Below are positions 17,144 through 28,151 of a stretch of DNA of 64,000 nt, piece after piece; positions within the stretch are counted from its first letter, which is position 1, and each line of letters starts with the position of its first letter. The notes under the pieces were generated by a model, which saw only the letters and a list, made by a program, of their open reading frames with translations, searched no databases and was not told the DNA's origin. Source of the stretch: Planktothrix tepida PCC 9214 (GTDB lineage: Bacteria > Cyanobacteriota > Cyanobacteriia > Cyanobacteriales > Microcoleaceae); NCBI RefSeq assembly GCF_900009145.1, contig NZ_LN889782.1, positions 1,282,871-1,346,870 on the forward strand, in the 5' to 3' direction. Made by a program: the position numbers and the translations under genes.

Positions 17144-17978
17144 ACCTTTCATCCAACATTTTTAAAGTACAGACCATCACTCGCCCTTTTCCATAAGTTT
17201 CTAGAGAAGCATAATCATTCCACATTGATCCCAGGGTCAATCCAGGGCCATCATTTAAAAAGAAAACTTTTAGGGGGAGATTATAAGTATCTGCATAGTT
17301 GAGAATATTAGTAATTTTCTCTCGATTTCCACTAATACGATCATCTTCTTGTGCTCCTCCTCGATCTGAATCATAACGAGCAAACCCAATCACTAAAGGA
17401 GCACCAGTATAACTAGAGATTAAAATATCTGCTGGAGTTTTTTCTAGCCAATTTTCTAAGACTTCATCAAGCATAATATCTCGTCCTGCTCGGATGGGGC
17501 CTTCAATTAAATATTCTGAGCCAAAATGGGTTTCAAACCACAGAAAAAATGCTTCTGTCAATTCATATCCTTTCTGACCTCGATGTTTATATTCTACTAG
17601 GATTGCCATGAGAGCTTCATCAGGAGTGGAACGAGTGGCTAATTTCTCTTGAACCTCTTCTATCTTTCTAAATCTATTTCCATAGTCTTCAATAATATTG
17701 GGAATTCTTTTCTTAACTTTTAACATTTCAACAGAAGTATCTGGAGATACATACTTACGAAAAACTCGTAATAATTGTGTTCTAGACGGATTAGGAATTT
17801 CAGTAATCCTCAATAGTAAATCAGCCGAAGTGTTAGCAATATTGACCAAATTTGCAAACTGCTCTATAACACTCCCATAAATCATTTTGGCTTCATCCAA
17901 ATAATCTGGATAAAATTCTGAATCTATGAAAGTGATATATTGAGAATTTCTAGTCTTGTATTCAGCAAACGAAGCCAA
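17118..17978 (-). CDS. Putative type II restriction endonuclease
   Basis: The 286-aa protein sits tail-to-tail with the methyltransferase and overlaps it by 26 bp, which is the main evidence for its role. I do not recognise a named restriction-enzyme family. Visible features are an N-terminal helical half, then LVEYKHRGQKGYELTEAFF, EGPIRAGRDIMLDEVLENW, and a charged block FARYDSDRGGAQEDDRISGN that is likely conserved and could hold catalytic or DNA-contact residues. ILVEYKHRGQKG resembles an E-x-K element, but I cannot map a full PD-(D/E)xK site. The sequence is complete with a good frame and no sign of decay. Confidence 0.6.
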   Translation of the reverse strand: MASFAEYKTRNSQYITFIDSEFYPDYLDEAKMIYGSVIEQFANLVNIANTSADLLLRITEIPNPSRTQLLRVFRKYVSPDTSVEMLKVKKRIPNIIEDYGNRFRKIEEVQEKLATRSTPDEALMAILVEYKHRGQKGYELTEAFFLWFETHFGSEYLIEGPIRAGRDIMLDEVLENWLEKTPADILISSYTGAPLVIGFARYDSDRGGAQEDDRISGNREKITNILNYADTYNLPLKVFFLNDGPGLTLGSMWNDYASLETYGKGRVMVCTLKMLDERFTKDWLEN

Positions 17979-18047
17979 AGCTAATCTCCTCTAAACAAGA
18001 GTCGCACGCTATTAACGTGCAACTCAACATCTTCTGCTAGAACTGAA

Positions 18048-20738
18048 CTATGAGGTTGTTTTTTTACGGGTCGTTGAGGATTTTTTAGCCGTGGTTTTGG
18101 TGGTTTTAGCGGTTGATTTCGAGGCGGTTTTTGTCGTTTTAGACTTACTTCGAGAACTCGAACTTGAACCCGCTTTTGCTGCTAATAATTCCAAACCTTG
18201 GGCTAATGTAAAGGCTTCTACAGCCGAATCTTTTGGTAAAGAGGCATTGACTTTTCCGTGTTTTACATAGGGCCCATAACGACCATCATAAATATTCACG
18301 GGTTCGCCATCTTCCGGGTGAGTTCCTAACTCGCGTAACGGTGGAATTTCTTTTTTCCCCCGTCCTCCCCGTCCACTGGTTTTCGGTTGAGCTAATAATT
18401 CTAAAGCTCGTTCTAAACTAATGGTTAACACATCATCTGGGGCTTTAATTGAGCGATAATCTTTACCTTCTTTCCCCTGGTCATGAACCACATAAGGCCC
18501 AAACGGCCCCAAGGCGGCTTTAATTTTTGCCCCGGTTTCAGGATGGGTTCCTAACAGTCTGGGTAATGCCAATAACCCTAACGCCATGTCCATGGTGACG
18601 CTTTCCTTATCAACCCCTTTGGGGAGAGAAACCCGTTTTGGTTTTTTATTCTCTTCCGACTCTAACCCCAACTGAATATAGGGGCCATAGGGGCCAATTA
18701 ACACATAAATGGCTGTTCCGGTTTGCGGGTCAGTGCCTAATTGTTCTGGGCCTTCGGCTTTTTGTCCCACTAATTCCCGAATCACATCAGGAGTTAAGTC
18801 CGCCGGAGTTAAATCTTGGGGAATGGAGGCGGTGATCATTTCTTCACCTTTCCCCGCTTCAATATAGGGGCCAAACTTCCCGATACAAACTCGGTAATGA
18901 ATCGGATCATTTTCATCCCCTAACTGTTCCAATTCAATCGTCCGGGCAATTTTGGTATCAATTTTACTTTCCTGGTCTTTAACTTGATGTTCGAGTCCGG
19001 TTTCTCCTAAATAGAATTTTTGTAAATAAGGAAGCCAAGGCGCTTCTCCGGCGGCAATATCATCCAGAGTATCCTCCATACGGGCGGTAAACCGGATATC
19101 CACCAAATCGGGGAAATATTTCTCTAATAAATTAGTAACTGCAAAAGCCGTAAAGGTGGGAATCAGGGCATTATTTTTTAACTGTACATAGCCCCGGTCA
19201 ATAATTGTCCCGATGACGCTGGCGTAGGTACTGGGGCGACCAATGCCTTCACTTTCTAAGGTTTTGACTAAGGAAGCTTCCGTAAACCGGGCGGGGGGTT
19301 GGGTTTCGTGTCCCACCACATCCAAGGCTTTACAATTGGGATGGTCGCCCACCTTCAGAGACGGTAATAAGACCTCTTGGTCTTCCAAGGCGGCTTCTGG
19401 GTCATCAGAGCCCTCAACGTAAGCCCGGAGAAACCCCGGAAAATCGATGCGTTTCCCGGTACTGCGGAACCCGGCATCCTCAACTTTTAACTCAACGGTA
19501 ATATTGGTTTGACGGGAATCAGCCATCTGAGAGGCAACGGTACGCTTCCAGATTAAATCATAGAGGCTGAGTTCGGCTCCACTGAGATCGGTTTCTTGGG
19601 GCGTGCGGAAATGATTTCCCGCCGGACGGATTGCTTCGTGGGCTTCCTGGGCGCCTTTAGATTTGGTCGTATATTGACGAGGTTTAGGACTGAGGTAGTT
19701 TTTCCCATATTTCTGTTCCACACATTCCCGCGCTGCGGTGATTGCTTGCTCCGATAAATGTACTGAATCCGTTCTCATATAAGTAATATAACCCCGTTCA
19801 TACAAACTTTGGGCAATTTGCATGGTTTGACGGGCACTTAACCGCAGTTTCCGGTTGGACTCTTGCTGCAATGTGGAGGTTGTAAACGGAGGTAACGGTT
19901 TGCGGGTAACGGCTTTTTCTTCCAGATTAGTGACTGTCCAGGGTTTACCAGAGATTCGTTGTTTTAAAGCTTCTGCTTGGGCTTCATCGAGTAAAACCAC
20001 ATTCCGACCTTGAGCAATTTTTCCAGTGGTTTCATCAAAATCGCTTCCGGTAGCTACCTTTACCCCCCCAAGGCTGACGAGTTTAGACTCAAATTGACTT
20101 TGGGTGTGTTCCAGAAGCGCTTTTAAATCCCAATATCCTCCAGACCGAAACGCCCGACGTTCTCGTTCTCGACTGACGAGCAACCGCACCGCCACCGATT
20201 GTACCCGTCCGGCGGATAATCCCCGCGCAATTTTTTTCCACAGCAGGGGGGAAAGCGTATATCCATAGAGGCGGTCAAGAATGCGGCGGGTTTCTTGGGC
20301 GTGAACCAATTGTTCATCAACAGTACGACAATTTCTCAGCGCTTCACGAATGGCCTCTTGGGTAATTTCGTGAAACACCATGCGTTTAATTGGAACTTTG
20401 GGTTGCAGAATTTGAAGTAAATGCCAACTAATACTTTCTCCCTCTCGGTCTTCGTCAGTGGCGAGGACAAGTTCATCCGCTTGCTTGAGGGCGGCTTTGA
20501 GTTCTTTAACGATTTTTTGCTTATCTTTGGGGATAACGTAAATGGGTTCAAAGTTGGATTCTACATTGACCCCCAGTTGCGCCCACTTCTCCGTCTTATA
20601 CTCTTCAGGAATTTCTTCCGCCGAGGGAGGGAGGTCACGAACATGACCCATTGACGCTTCCACCCGATAACTGGACGGGAGGAAGTTGCGAATGGTACGC
20701 GCTTTAGTGGGAGATTCAACGATGACTAAGGTTGACAT
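18048..20738 (-). CDS. topA: DNA topoisomerase I
   Basis: Type IA topoisomerase that relaxes negative supercoils. The Toprim domain opens with [15 protein letters not shown] (Glu8) and has DEDREGE (Asp95, Asp97). The catalytic tyrosine is in ITYMRTDS near residue 318. The C-terminus holds several short topoisomerase C-repeats ([27 protein letters not shown]) typical of cyanobacterial and actinobacterial enzymes, then a Ser/Lys/Thr-rich tail of about 45 residues that probably binds DNA. The frame is open 33 codons further, but the ATG at 20738 directly before the Toprim strand is the family start. This gives 896 aa. Confidence 0.97.
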   Translation of the reverse strand: MSTLVIVESPTKARTIRNFLPSSYRVEASMGHVRDLPPSAEEIPEEYKTEKWAQLGVNVESNFEPIYVIPKDKQKIVKELKAALKQADELVLATDEDREGESISWHLLQILQPKVPIKRMVFHEITQEAIREALRNCRTVDEQLVHAQETRRILDRLYGYTLSPLLWKKIARGLSAGRVQSVAVRLLVSRERERRAFRSGGYWDLKALLEHTQSQFESKLVSLGGVKVATGSDFDETTGKIAQGRNVVLLDEAQAEALKQRISGKPWTVTNLEEKAVTRKPLPPFTTSTLQQESNRKLRLSARQTMQIAQSLYERGYITYMRTDSVHLSEQAITAARECVEQKYGKNYLSPKPRQYTTKSKGAQEAHEAIRPAGNHFRTPQETDLSGAELSLYDLIWKRTVASQMADSRQTNITVELKVEDAGFRSTGKRIDFPGFLRAYVEGSDDPEAALEDQEVLLPSLKVGDHPNCKALDVVGHETQPPARFTEASLVKTLESEGIGRPSTYASVIGTIIDRGYVQLKNNALIPTFTAFAVTNLLEKYFPDLVDIRFTARMEDTLDDIAAGEAPWLPYLQKFYLGETGLEHQVKDQESKIDTKIARTIELEQLGDENDPIHYRVCIGKFGPYIEAGKGEEMITASIPQDLTPADLTPDVIRELVGQKAEGPEQLGTDPQTGTAIYVLIGPYGPYIQLGLESEENKKPKRVSLPKGVDKESVTMDMALGLLALPRLLGTHPETGAKIKAALGPFGPYVVHDQGKEGKDYRSIKAPDDVLTISLERALELLAQPKTSGRGGRGKKEIPPLRELGTHPEDGEPVNIYDGRYGPYVKHGKVNASLPKDSAVEAFTLAQGLELLAAKAGSSSSSRSKSKTTKTASKSTAKTTKTTAKKSSTTRKKTTS

Positions 20739-20945
20739 GGCGCCTTCTTCGGATAGCAGCGAACTGGGACAAATGCAAGAAAAGGGACGGTTAACTGCTA
20801 GGAGTGAACAGCCCTTTAGCTCTATGCTATCTTGCAAAGTTCATTTAATTACGACCCATTCTGTAATCAAGCATGATAGCACCCCGATTTGACAACATTG
20901 ATCAGGGTGTTTACAGAATTTTAAATTTTTAAGACCAACTTTCCC

Positions 20946-21170
20946 TCACGGAGGAGATTCCGGGTAAGAAATCTCGTCTTTGAGTCCAGACAAGTTAATG
21001 TAGATTTGGGAAGTGGCTGTTTCTGAATGGGAGTCGGATCTATTTTTTTTTGAGAGGTCGGCTAATGACCAAGTTAAACTTAAGATCGCTAGTTTAGCGA
21101 TCGCATCTAATTGTTGATCTTGAGATTTTGTGATCGGATTGGTTTTCGGATCAGAATTATTAGTATTCAT
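20946..21170 (-). CDS. Hypothetical protein (74 aa)
   Basis: The product is a short hydrophilic protein with one helix-like middle segment (QQLDAIAKLAILSLTWSLADL) between Asn/Ser/Lys-rich ends. I do not recognise a family. It lies between topA and the PMT gene, in the same direction as both. An ATG start with normal codon use supports it, but no strong ribosome site is visible. Confidence 0.45.
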   Translation of the reverse strand: MNTNNSDPKTNPITKSQDQQLDAIAKLAILSLTWSLADLSKKNRSDSHSETATSQIYINLSGLKDEISYPESPP

Positions 21171-21316
21171 AGAAGTAAATTGTATAGAACCTATCCCAAT
21201 TATTCTTGATCCGGCTTGACATTTCCGTAATGTTTGTCAATTTTTCTTGTGATAATTCTTACAAATTTCTGTGACTCATCTCACAGTTATTTCGGCTCGT
21301 TACTAAATTCTGAAAA

Positions 21317-22798
21317 TTAAATCCAGGACTGAAACCACATCCGCATTTTCCACTCTCCAGGAGACAAAGGTAAACCTAAATATAAAGGCATCCAATACAA
21401 AAAACCGAATAAAACTAGAAAGATAACCGTACCTCCCAGCCACCGAAATTGAGGTTTATGGCTATATAACCAGCGTTCTAACCACCAAGCTAAAGCCATA
21501 CAACTAAAAACAAACCCCGTCATGTAATGGTAAATAAATAAACAACGGCTTACTTCCACCCAAGGTAATAAATTAGCCAACCAATTCAGGGTGAGAAATG
21601 TTGTTAACCACAGTTCCGGTGTTGGGGGAAATTGAAAAGAGGATTGAGGTTTTAACTGGAGAAATCGAACGGATACCTCCCTCCAAATTCGTTGAATTAA
21701 CATCCCGATTAATAAGAGACTCGCCAAGGTTGATAACCACCATAAAAACGGATTTCCCATCGCATGAACGGCATAAATGAGGGGGAGTTGATCAGGATAA
21801 TTTAAGGGTAAAACTGGATTAGGGGGCGTTGTAGCTTCAACTTTGGTGAAAAAATAAGCAACGGGTCGTAACATTAAAATCCAACTGTACCATTTAGAAC
21901 AGTAGGGATGAACTTTTTCCCCATCTCCTAAGTTGTGATGATACGCCCAAATTTTAATTTGAAGACCCCAAAAACCCGGAGTCGGATTTTGTTGTAAATG
22001 GGGAATCCAAGCAATAATATAAACTAGAATAGGAATCAGAATTAAAGTAACTGCAATGGAAATCGGGGTGAGTTGATTTAGGTTTTGTAAGGGGGATTTA
22101 AAGGAAGTGTCTGAGGGTGATGGTTTTGAAGTTGGGGTAAATTTGGCAATGATCCAACCAGCGATTACGACTAAATAAATTCCTAATAAAAATCCTAAGC
22201 CATTCCATTTCGTTGCGATAGAAAGTCCTAAACCAATTCCAGATAAACTCAACCATAACCAACGGTTAAATGCTTTTTTTTGTAAGGCGATTAGAAAGAA
22301 AAGTTGTCCTAATAATCCAAAAAAGACAATATAAACATTACTTAAGGCATAGCGGGATTCAACAATAAATAATCCATCAATTGCCATTAAAAAAGTAGCA
22401 ATTAAGGTATAACTACGACGGTGAGTGAGTTGATAAGCGATCGCTCCTACAATTAAAGGAATAAAGGAACCAAATAACGCATTAAACCAGCGATAACTCC
22501 AGGTTGAGAGGGTAGAACCTGTTAACTGATTAATGGTGTCTTGTCCAAAGGGCAGTTTAGAACCCAGCCAAATTCCTATTGCAATTAAATATTGGCTGAC
22601 GGGAGGATGGGAATTAAAAAAGGGAGTTTGGGTTAAATAATTATTGCCAAATTTAGCATAATAAACTTCATCAAAGACTAAGGTATTAAATCGGCTTAAA
22701 CCCCAAAATCTTAGGAGGATAGACCCGATAAATATTGTGATCATTGCCAAGGTAAACCCGGAGACTTGGACTGGAGCTCGAGAGGTGGGGTGAGTCAT
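21317..22798 (-). CDS. PMT-family glycosyltransferase (GT39)
   Basis: This 493-aa polytopic protein has about ten membrane helices and the hallmark first-loop acidic pair of the dolichyl-phosphate-mannose protein mannosyltransferase family (D43-E44 in FDEVYYAKF), followed by SHPPVSQYLIAIG. The bacterial members transfer a sugar from a polyprenyl-phosphate carrier to an exported protein or glycolipid. The large loop LRPVAYFF and PYCSKWYSWILMLRP are also characteristic. It is a single leftward gene. The acceptor substrate is unknown. Confidence 0.88.
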   Translation of the reverse strand: MTHPTSRAPVQVSGFTLAMITIFIGSILLRFWGLSRFNTLVFDEVYYAKFGNNYLTQTPFFNSHPPVSQYLIAIGIWLGSKLPFGQDTINQLTGSTLSTWSYRWFNALFGSFIPLIVGAIAYQLTHRRSYTLIATFLMAIDGLFIVESRYALSNVYIVFFGLLGQLFFLIALQKKAFNRWLWLSLSGIGLGLSIATKWNGLGFLLGIYLVVIAGWIIAKFTPTSKPSPSDTSFKSPLQNLNQLTPISIAVTLILIPILVYIIAWIPHLQQNPTPGFWGLQIKIWAYHHNLGDGEKVHPYCSKWYSWILMLRPVAYFFTKVEATTPPNPVLPLNYPDQLPLIYAVHAMGNPFLWWLSTLASLLLIGMLIQRIWREVSVRFLQLKPQSSFQFPPTPELWLTTFLTLNWLANLLPWVEVSRCLFIYHYMTGFVFSCMALAWWLERWLYSHKPQFRWLGGTVIFLVLFGFLYWMPLYLGLPLSPGEWKMRMWFQSWI

Positions 22799-22934
22799 CG
22801 CTGTTCATAGTAAGTGCTAAGGGAACTTAAACAAATTTTAATGCTAAATCAGGCTTAAACTCAACTGATAATCTGCAAATATTTCCCTGTTATTGTAAAG
22901 CCAATTACTCTAATCATTGTTATTGCTGTTTTCA

Positions 22935-23924
22935 TTAACCACTGGCATGAATCCCCCTTTCTTTTAACTTCTGCATAAAGAATTCTTCTAACGTTAATCG
23001 CGCTGAATTTAAACTAAACAGTTGAGCATCCATTTCTTTTAATACTCCTAAAAATACTTCGGGATCACCTTTGAGATGTCCTTCCCAATAGTCTTGATCG
23101 ACTTCTAAATCTGATATCCAATTTTTTAAACTATTCATATCTCCCCCTTTCCCTTTAACAGCGTAGGTTTGAGTTGTTCCTAATAAATCATCCAGAGAAC
23201 CGATACTAATTAATTCCCCTTCGGCTAAAATAGCAATGCGATCGCAAACTTTCTCCACATCGGATAAAACATGACTATTGAAAAAAATGGTTTTATTTTG
23301 TGCTTTTAACGATAAAATAATTTCCCGAATTTGATAACGTCCCATCGGGTCGAGTCCTGACATTGGTTCATCTAAAAATACCACTTCAGGATCATTAATT
23401 AACGCTTGCGCCATGCCTACCCGTTGTAACATTCCCTTAGAATATTGACGCATTTGCTTTTTAATCGCGGCGGATTTTGCTAATCCGACTAAATCTAATA
23501 ATTGGGGAATGCGTTGACGTTGAATCGATTTGGGAATTTGAAAGAGTCCAGCGGCAAATTCTAAAAATTCCCATCCTGTGAGATGATCATAAAAATAGGG
23601 ATTTTCAGGTAAATATCCGACTCGTTGTTTAACCAAGCGATCGCCAATGGGTTTCCCTAATAATAACCCTGAACCTGATGTCGGACTTACAATTCCTAAT
23701 AGGGTTTTTAATAAGGTTGTTTTCCCCGCACCATTTTGTCCTAATAAACCAAAGGTTTCCCCAGCGTGAATCGTTAAAGTACAGTTTTTTAAAGATTCAA
23801 TCTTTTGATTCATCCAAAAACCCGTGCGATAAAATTTTCCTAAGTTCTGCGTTTTTACCACAGGGTTTAAAGGAAGAATTGAAGCGGAATTTTTAACTTC
23901 GATAGCCGAATCCATAAGCGTCAC
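22935..23924 (-). CDS. ABC transporter ATP-binding protein
   Basis: The 329-aa protein is an ATPase of an ABC-2-type exporter. It has Walker A GQNGAGKTT (62-70), a Q-loop segment (VGYLPENPYFYDHLTG), signature YSKGMLQRVG, Walker B VVFLDEPMSGLDP and switch His in FFNSHVLSD. A C-terminal extension of about 80 residues follows, common in DrrA/CcmA-like ATPases. The frame starts with GTG overlapping the upstream stop by 4 bp (GTGA), which suggests translational coupling; an ATG three codons downstream (23915) is the alternative. No permease gene is adjacent, so the partner must be elsewhere. Confidence 0.9.
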   Translation of the reverse strand: MTLMDSAIEVKNSASILPLNPVVKTQNLGKFYRTGFWMNQKIESLKNCTLTIHAGETFGLLGQNGAGKTTLLKTLLGIVSPTSGSGLLLGKPIGDRLVKQRVGYLPENPYFYDHLTGWEFLEFAAGLFQIPKSIQRQRIPQLLDLVGLAKSAAIKKQMRQYSKGMLQRVGMAQALINDPEVVFLDEPMSGLDPMGRYQIREIILSLKAQNKTIFFNSHVLSDVEKVCDRIAILAEGELISIGSLDDLLGTTQTYAVKGKGGDMNSLKNWISDLEVDQDYWEGHLKGDPEVFLGVLKEMDAQLFSLNSARLTLEEFFMQKLKERGIHASG

Positions 23925-24352
23925 GGATGAATAGGAATGTTTAGGCGATAATATTCTATTTTAATACAACAATTCATCGCTATATTCAACCCCCCATTCA
24001 AAGCAATTTCAGCCGCTTGAGCATCAAAAATCCCACTTTGCGCCCAAACGGTTTTTGCTTGAACGGCGATCGCTTCTTCGACAATTTCCGCTAAATATTC
24101 AGAACGGCGAAACACATTGACAATATCAATCGGTTCAGGAATTGCTGTTAAATTCGGGTAACAGGATTGACCGTCAATTCCTGTAAAAGCCGGATTAACG
24201 GGGTAAACCCGATAACCCACGTTTCGTAAAAATTGCCCCACTTGATAACTCGCGCGCTCCGGTTTATTGGAATATCCCACAAGAGCAATTACTCTCCCTT
24301 GGGTCAGAACCTCGCGCATTGCTGTATCGTCTTGATTGAGATTAATAGACAT
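23921..24352 (-). CDS. CoA-binding protein (YccU-like)
   Basis: This 143-aa single-domain protein has a Rossmann-type CoA-binding fold. The nucleotide loop is IALVGYSNKPERASYQVGQFL, and other conserved blocks are YRVYPVNP, SCYPNLTAIPEPIDIVNVFRR and AKTVWAQSGI. Homologues occur in most bacteria, bind CoA in crystal structures and have no settled function. It overlaps the downstream ABC ATPase gene by 4 bp, indicating co-translation, though a functional link between the two is not known. Confidence 0.87.
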   Translation of the reverse strand: MSINLNQDDTAMREVLTQGRVIALVGYSNKPERASYQVGQFLRNVGYRVYPVNPAFTGIDGQSCYPNLTAIPEPIDIVNVFRRSEYLAEIVEEAIAVQAKTVWAQSGIFDAQAAEIALNGGLNIAMNCCIKIEYYRLNIPIHP

Positions 24353-24590
24353 ATTTAAAATAAATTAGGGGTCATTGTATTGTACCTAATGGTCTAATGT
24401 GCAAAACAACATACATTTGACAAAACCTTTAAAAAAAGGATTGCTCACCTTCAAGAAATAGCCAATTATCAAAAAGAATTTGTTTCCACAGGGAATTATG
24501 CCAGAGCACAATAGCACTTTAATTCATGATTAAATCCTGAGATTGCATTCAGTTTAAAGACATTAAGCAACGGTATATCATTACACTTTT

Positions 24591-25637
24591 ATGATCAATT
24601 TAGCTTTTTTAAAACAGCGAGGATTACGCCTTTTAATGGGGCGAAAAACCTATCAAGAGTTATGTGAAAAACAATAAACTCTTTATGCAGGTCACAGTTC
24701 AATTTCTTCCCGTGCCATCTACTTACCAGGAGAACTTGATAAAGTAACAGGTGTTCCCGAAAAAACAACTTATGCAAAGGAATTGCAACGAATACAAGGG
24801 GGAATAACTGAACACGCAGCAACAATAGCTTATAAGTTGAGAGATGTACAAATCCACAATGGATATATTTATAAAGAAGCGATGAAAGTTCCTTTGACTA
24901 AAACAAAAGAATCGTGGTTTAATCACGGTGAAACAGAGTATATTCCTGAAGCCGCACTCGCTTGCACGTTTTGTGGAAATCGTTACTTTGGTCATTGGAT
25001 GACCGATGATGTTGTCTTGAATTTGGCAGCGAAACAATTAGCAACAGCCGTTAGAACGTCTCAGAAACTGAGCTCTAATCAAATCGAATATAGCCATCTT
25101 TTTGAGATCAATTCTACTCCTGTTACCCAAGCTAAATTTAACGAATTGATCATGATTCAAGATTATGCCCAAAATCAATTTAAACGAGAACGATATGAAT
25201 ATATTCGATCTAAAATTCAGCCTCTAGGTTCGTCGTCCGTGAGTCCAGGTGTGATGTTATTACGGGGAAAGTCAGGCATTCAGCGCTCTCTCTGTAATGA
25301 GGCTGAAGTTGCTGAATTTTTGAGAAGTCAAGGCTTTACTATTATTGACCCCGAAAAAACACCCGCGCGGGAAATTATACGTCAATCTCTAGGAACTAAA
25401 ATTATTGTTGGAGTTGAAGGAAGTCAATTAGCCAATGGATTATTTACCGTTGTCCAAGATGGTGTTCTATTGACGTTACAACCCCCTTATCGATTTAATA
25501 ATGTCTACAAAGGTCGAGTAGATTGCTTAGGAATTAAATATGCGTTTGTTGTGGGTACACAGGTTGATAATGGATTTGAAATTAGTATAGAAAACTTGGC
25601 AAGAACCCTGGATTTAATTGATTCACAACTGATCTAA
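24591..25637 (+). pseudogene. Glycosyltransferase 61 family gene with in-frame stop
   Basis: From the ATG at 24591 one frame runs for 348 codons and is open except for a single TAA at 24675-24677 (codon 29). The downstream 284 codons contain the GT61/DUF563 core: CGNRYFGHWMTDDVV, SPGVMLLRGKSG and TKIIVGVEGSQLANGLF. The 28 codons before the stop (MINLAFLKQRGLRLL) and the stretch after it (GHSSISSRAIYLPGEL) read as normal protein, so the stop looks like a recent point mutation. Translation could restart at the TTG at 24783 and still make the catalytic core, so partial function is possible. Confidence 0.7.
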
Positions 25638-25721
25638 GCAATCAGCAACGAGATTTTTAAACTGGGTTTGGGGTGATAATTACTGAACTTTAAATTGATT
25701 TTCTACACCCCAGACACATTT

Positions 25722-27239
25722 TTACCGACCGTATAATTGATTTAATTTCAACAATTGATCACTTAATTCCTGAGTCAATAATTCCGAACTTTCATAACGC
25801 CAACGCCAATTTCCAGCATTATCACGGGGATCATTCATGCGGGCACTATGTCCTAAACTTAGGATATCCTGGAGGGGAATAATAGCTAAACTGGCAACGG
25901 AACTTAACGCTAAACGAATCATTAACCAGTTAATATTTGTGATTTCGTCGGGGGAAGAATACCCTAAATATTCAGCAAAATATTGTTTTTCTTTTGCACC
26001 TGCTGTTTCCCACCAACCGATGGCTGTATCATTATCATGGGTTCCCGTATAAACTAAACAATTTTGAATATAATTATGGGGAAGATGTACACTATTTGCA
26101 TCTCCTCCAAAGCCAAATTGTAAGATTTTCATCCCTGGAAAATCATAATGATCTCGCAATTGTTCAACTTCCGGGGTAATAATTCCTAAATCTTCCGCTA
26201 AAACGGGTAAATCTCCCAGAGCTTGTTTAAGTAAGTCAAAAAATTCATAACCAGGCGCTTTAATCCATTCTCCTTTCATCGCATTTTGTTCACCCCCCGG
26301 AACACGCCAATAGGCTTCAAAGGCGCGAAAATGATCAATGCGAACATAATCTACATATTCTAATGTTGTTTTAAATCGTTCAATCCACCAAGCAAAATTT
26401 GTTTTTTGCATCGCATCCCAATTATAAATCGGATTCCCCCAAAGTTGTCCAGTTTCACTAAAAAAATCGGGGGGAACTCCGGCAATATAAGTGGGTTCTA
26501 AGGTGTGCGGGTTGAGTTGAAATAGTTCAGAATTTGCCCAAACATCAACGCTATTATGGCAAACATAAATGGAAATATCGCCAATAATTTTAATTCCTTG
26601 TTCATTGGCATAATGTCGCAGATCTTCCCATTGCTTAAAAAACAAAAATTGCAGAAATTTTTGATATAATATCGTTTCTTTTAATTCCTCAGTCTTAGCT
26701 TTTAAGGTATCAGAATTTCGATGGGCTAAGGCAGGTTCCCAATAATTCCAAGCTTTGCTTTCGTGGGCTTCTAATAAAGCCATAAATAAGGCATAATCAT
26801 TTAACCAAGCTGAATGTTTTTGGCAAAATGTTTCAAATTCAGTATTATGTTGTTCATCTAATTGCTTTTTAAAGCGAGTGTAAGCTTTTTGAAGATATAA
26901 AGCTTTATGGGGAACAACGGTTTCATAATTAACTTTATTTGCAACTTTTTCTTCTAACTCTAAAGGGACAATTTCTTGAGGTTCTAATAATCCTTCCTGG
27001 ACTAATCTTTCTAAATTAATCATTAAAGGATTTCCGGCAAACGTGCTATAATTCATAATATAAGGAGAATGTTCTTCTGCCGTTGGCCCTAAAGGTAAAA
27101 TTTGCCAAAATTTATAACCACTACGCTTTAAAAAATCAATAAATTCATAAGCCGATTTTCCAAGGTCTCCAATGCCATGTTGACTGGGAAAAGAGGTAGG
27201 ATGAAGTAAAATTCCACTAGAACGTTGAAATAACATCAC
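25722..27239 (-). CDS. malQ: 4-alpha-glucanotransferase (amylomaltase)
   Basis: MalQ (GH77) moves glucan chains between maltodextrins during glycogen turnover. The 505-aa protein begins with the typical SSGILLHPTSFPSQHGIGDLG. It has the catalytic nucleophile in VRIDHFRAFEAYW, the acid/base in VLAEDLGIITP and the stabilising Asp in YTGTHDNDT. The length is normal and all key residues are in place. It is a single leftward gene convergent with the broken GT61 gene. Confidence 0.96.
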   Translation of the reverse strand: MMLFQRSSGILLHPTSFPSQHGIGDLGKSAYEFIDFLKRSGYKFWQILPLGPTAEEHSPYIMNYSTFAGNPLMINLERLVQEGLLEPQEIVPLELEEKVANKVNYETVVPHKALYLQKAYTRFKKQLDEQHNTEFETFCQKHSAWLNDYALFMALLEAHESKAWNYWEPALAHRNSDTLKAKTEELKETILYQKFLQFLFFKQWEDLRHYANEQGIKIIGDISIYVCHNSVDVWANSELFQLNPHTLEPTYIAGVPPDFFSETGQLWGNPIYNWDAMQKTNFAWWIERFKTTLEYVDYVRIDHFRAFEAYWRVPGGEQNAMKGEWIKAPGYEFFDLLKQALGDLPVLAEDLGIITPEVEQLRDHYDFPGMKILQFGFGGDANSVHLPHNYIQNCLVYTGTHDNDTAIGWWETAGAKEKQYFAEYLGYSSPDEITNINWLMIRLALSSVASLAIIPLQDILSLGHSARMNDPRDNAGNWRWRYESSELLTQELSDQLLKLNQLYGR

Positions 27240-27506
27240 AATATTTTACTAATATTTCATTGGATAAAAATAGCATAAATTTAAACCTATAACATCTTTC
27301 TAACGATAGGGAATCGCTGAACTGGGAATAGAAGGAAGTTTCCTTTTCTTATAGACAGGTGTGATGGTACATCTTAAGCCCAAAATGGGCTATTCTGGAT
27401 ATTTACTTAAAGTTCCAGTTGCTGATTTCGGGAATTGATATGATTGAATCAGTAGTCTCTCAACTAACAACGATAGCAGCATCCCCTTTAGGACACGGTA
27501 AAATCA

Positions 27507-27977
27507 ATGATCAAATTTCTTAATCTTTTCCATCCCTTTTTATTAACAACTGGTTTGAGTATCGGGAGTCTTATTTTATCTTTATCCTCGGTTCAAGCTC
27601 AAGACGCAGTTGATATTCCCGTTATTCAAGGAACTCCCGCCCAAACCTATACCCCAGGTGCTTGGCAACCTGTCGCTAGAGTTAATCCTAATCAACCAGT
27701 CACTGTAACTATTACCAATGAAACCGGATATAACTTAGAAACGGGATTAACGACGGGGCAGACTAACACTCAAATTCCTCCCGGTGGGAGTTATACCATC
27801 AATAATGTTCCCAAAAATTCTAATATTGTGATTAATTCTATCGCCAGGGCTGCCGTCCTTGACTATCGGATTGATGTACAGGATAATGTTGTTAATGTGA
27901 CTGTAAAAACGGCTGCTGGTGTTGCCGGAGATAATGCGATTAATATCCAAGATACAGGCGCAATTTATATTTATTAA
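27507..27977 (+). CDS. Secreted hypothetical protein (156 aa)
   Basis: The precursor has a clear signal peptide (positive start MIKFLNLFHP, hydrophobic core LLTTGLSIGSLILSL, cleavage probably after VQA-Q). The mature part of about 125 residues is rich in Thr, Val, Asn and Ile with alternating hydrophobic residues, and looks like an all-beta domain. It contains no cysteine and no membrane anchor. I do not recognise a family. It stands alone between malQ and a short membrane protein. Confidence 0.65.
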   Translation: MIKFLNLFHPFLLTTGLSIGSLILSLSSVQAQDAVDIPVIQGTPAQTYTPGAWQPVARVNPNQPVTVTITNETGYNLETGLTTGQTNTQIPPGGSYTINNVPKNSNIVINSIARAAVLDYRIDVQDNVVNVTVKTAAGVAGDNAINIQDTGAIYIY

Positions 27978-28151
27978 TCGCTATTTTTTAAACTGTAGAG
28001 TTTGGGACATAACTGAACCTTGATGTTTAATGTTCGTTCAAAACACCTCAACTCTATCTAAAGAATTCATTCACTAGGATGAGGGGAAAATATAGGATTT
28101 TAGGCATACTATAGCCAAGCTGACTCAATAAACCCTTTGCCAAATGCCAAT

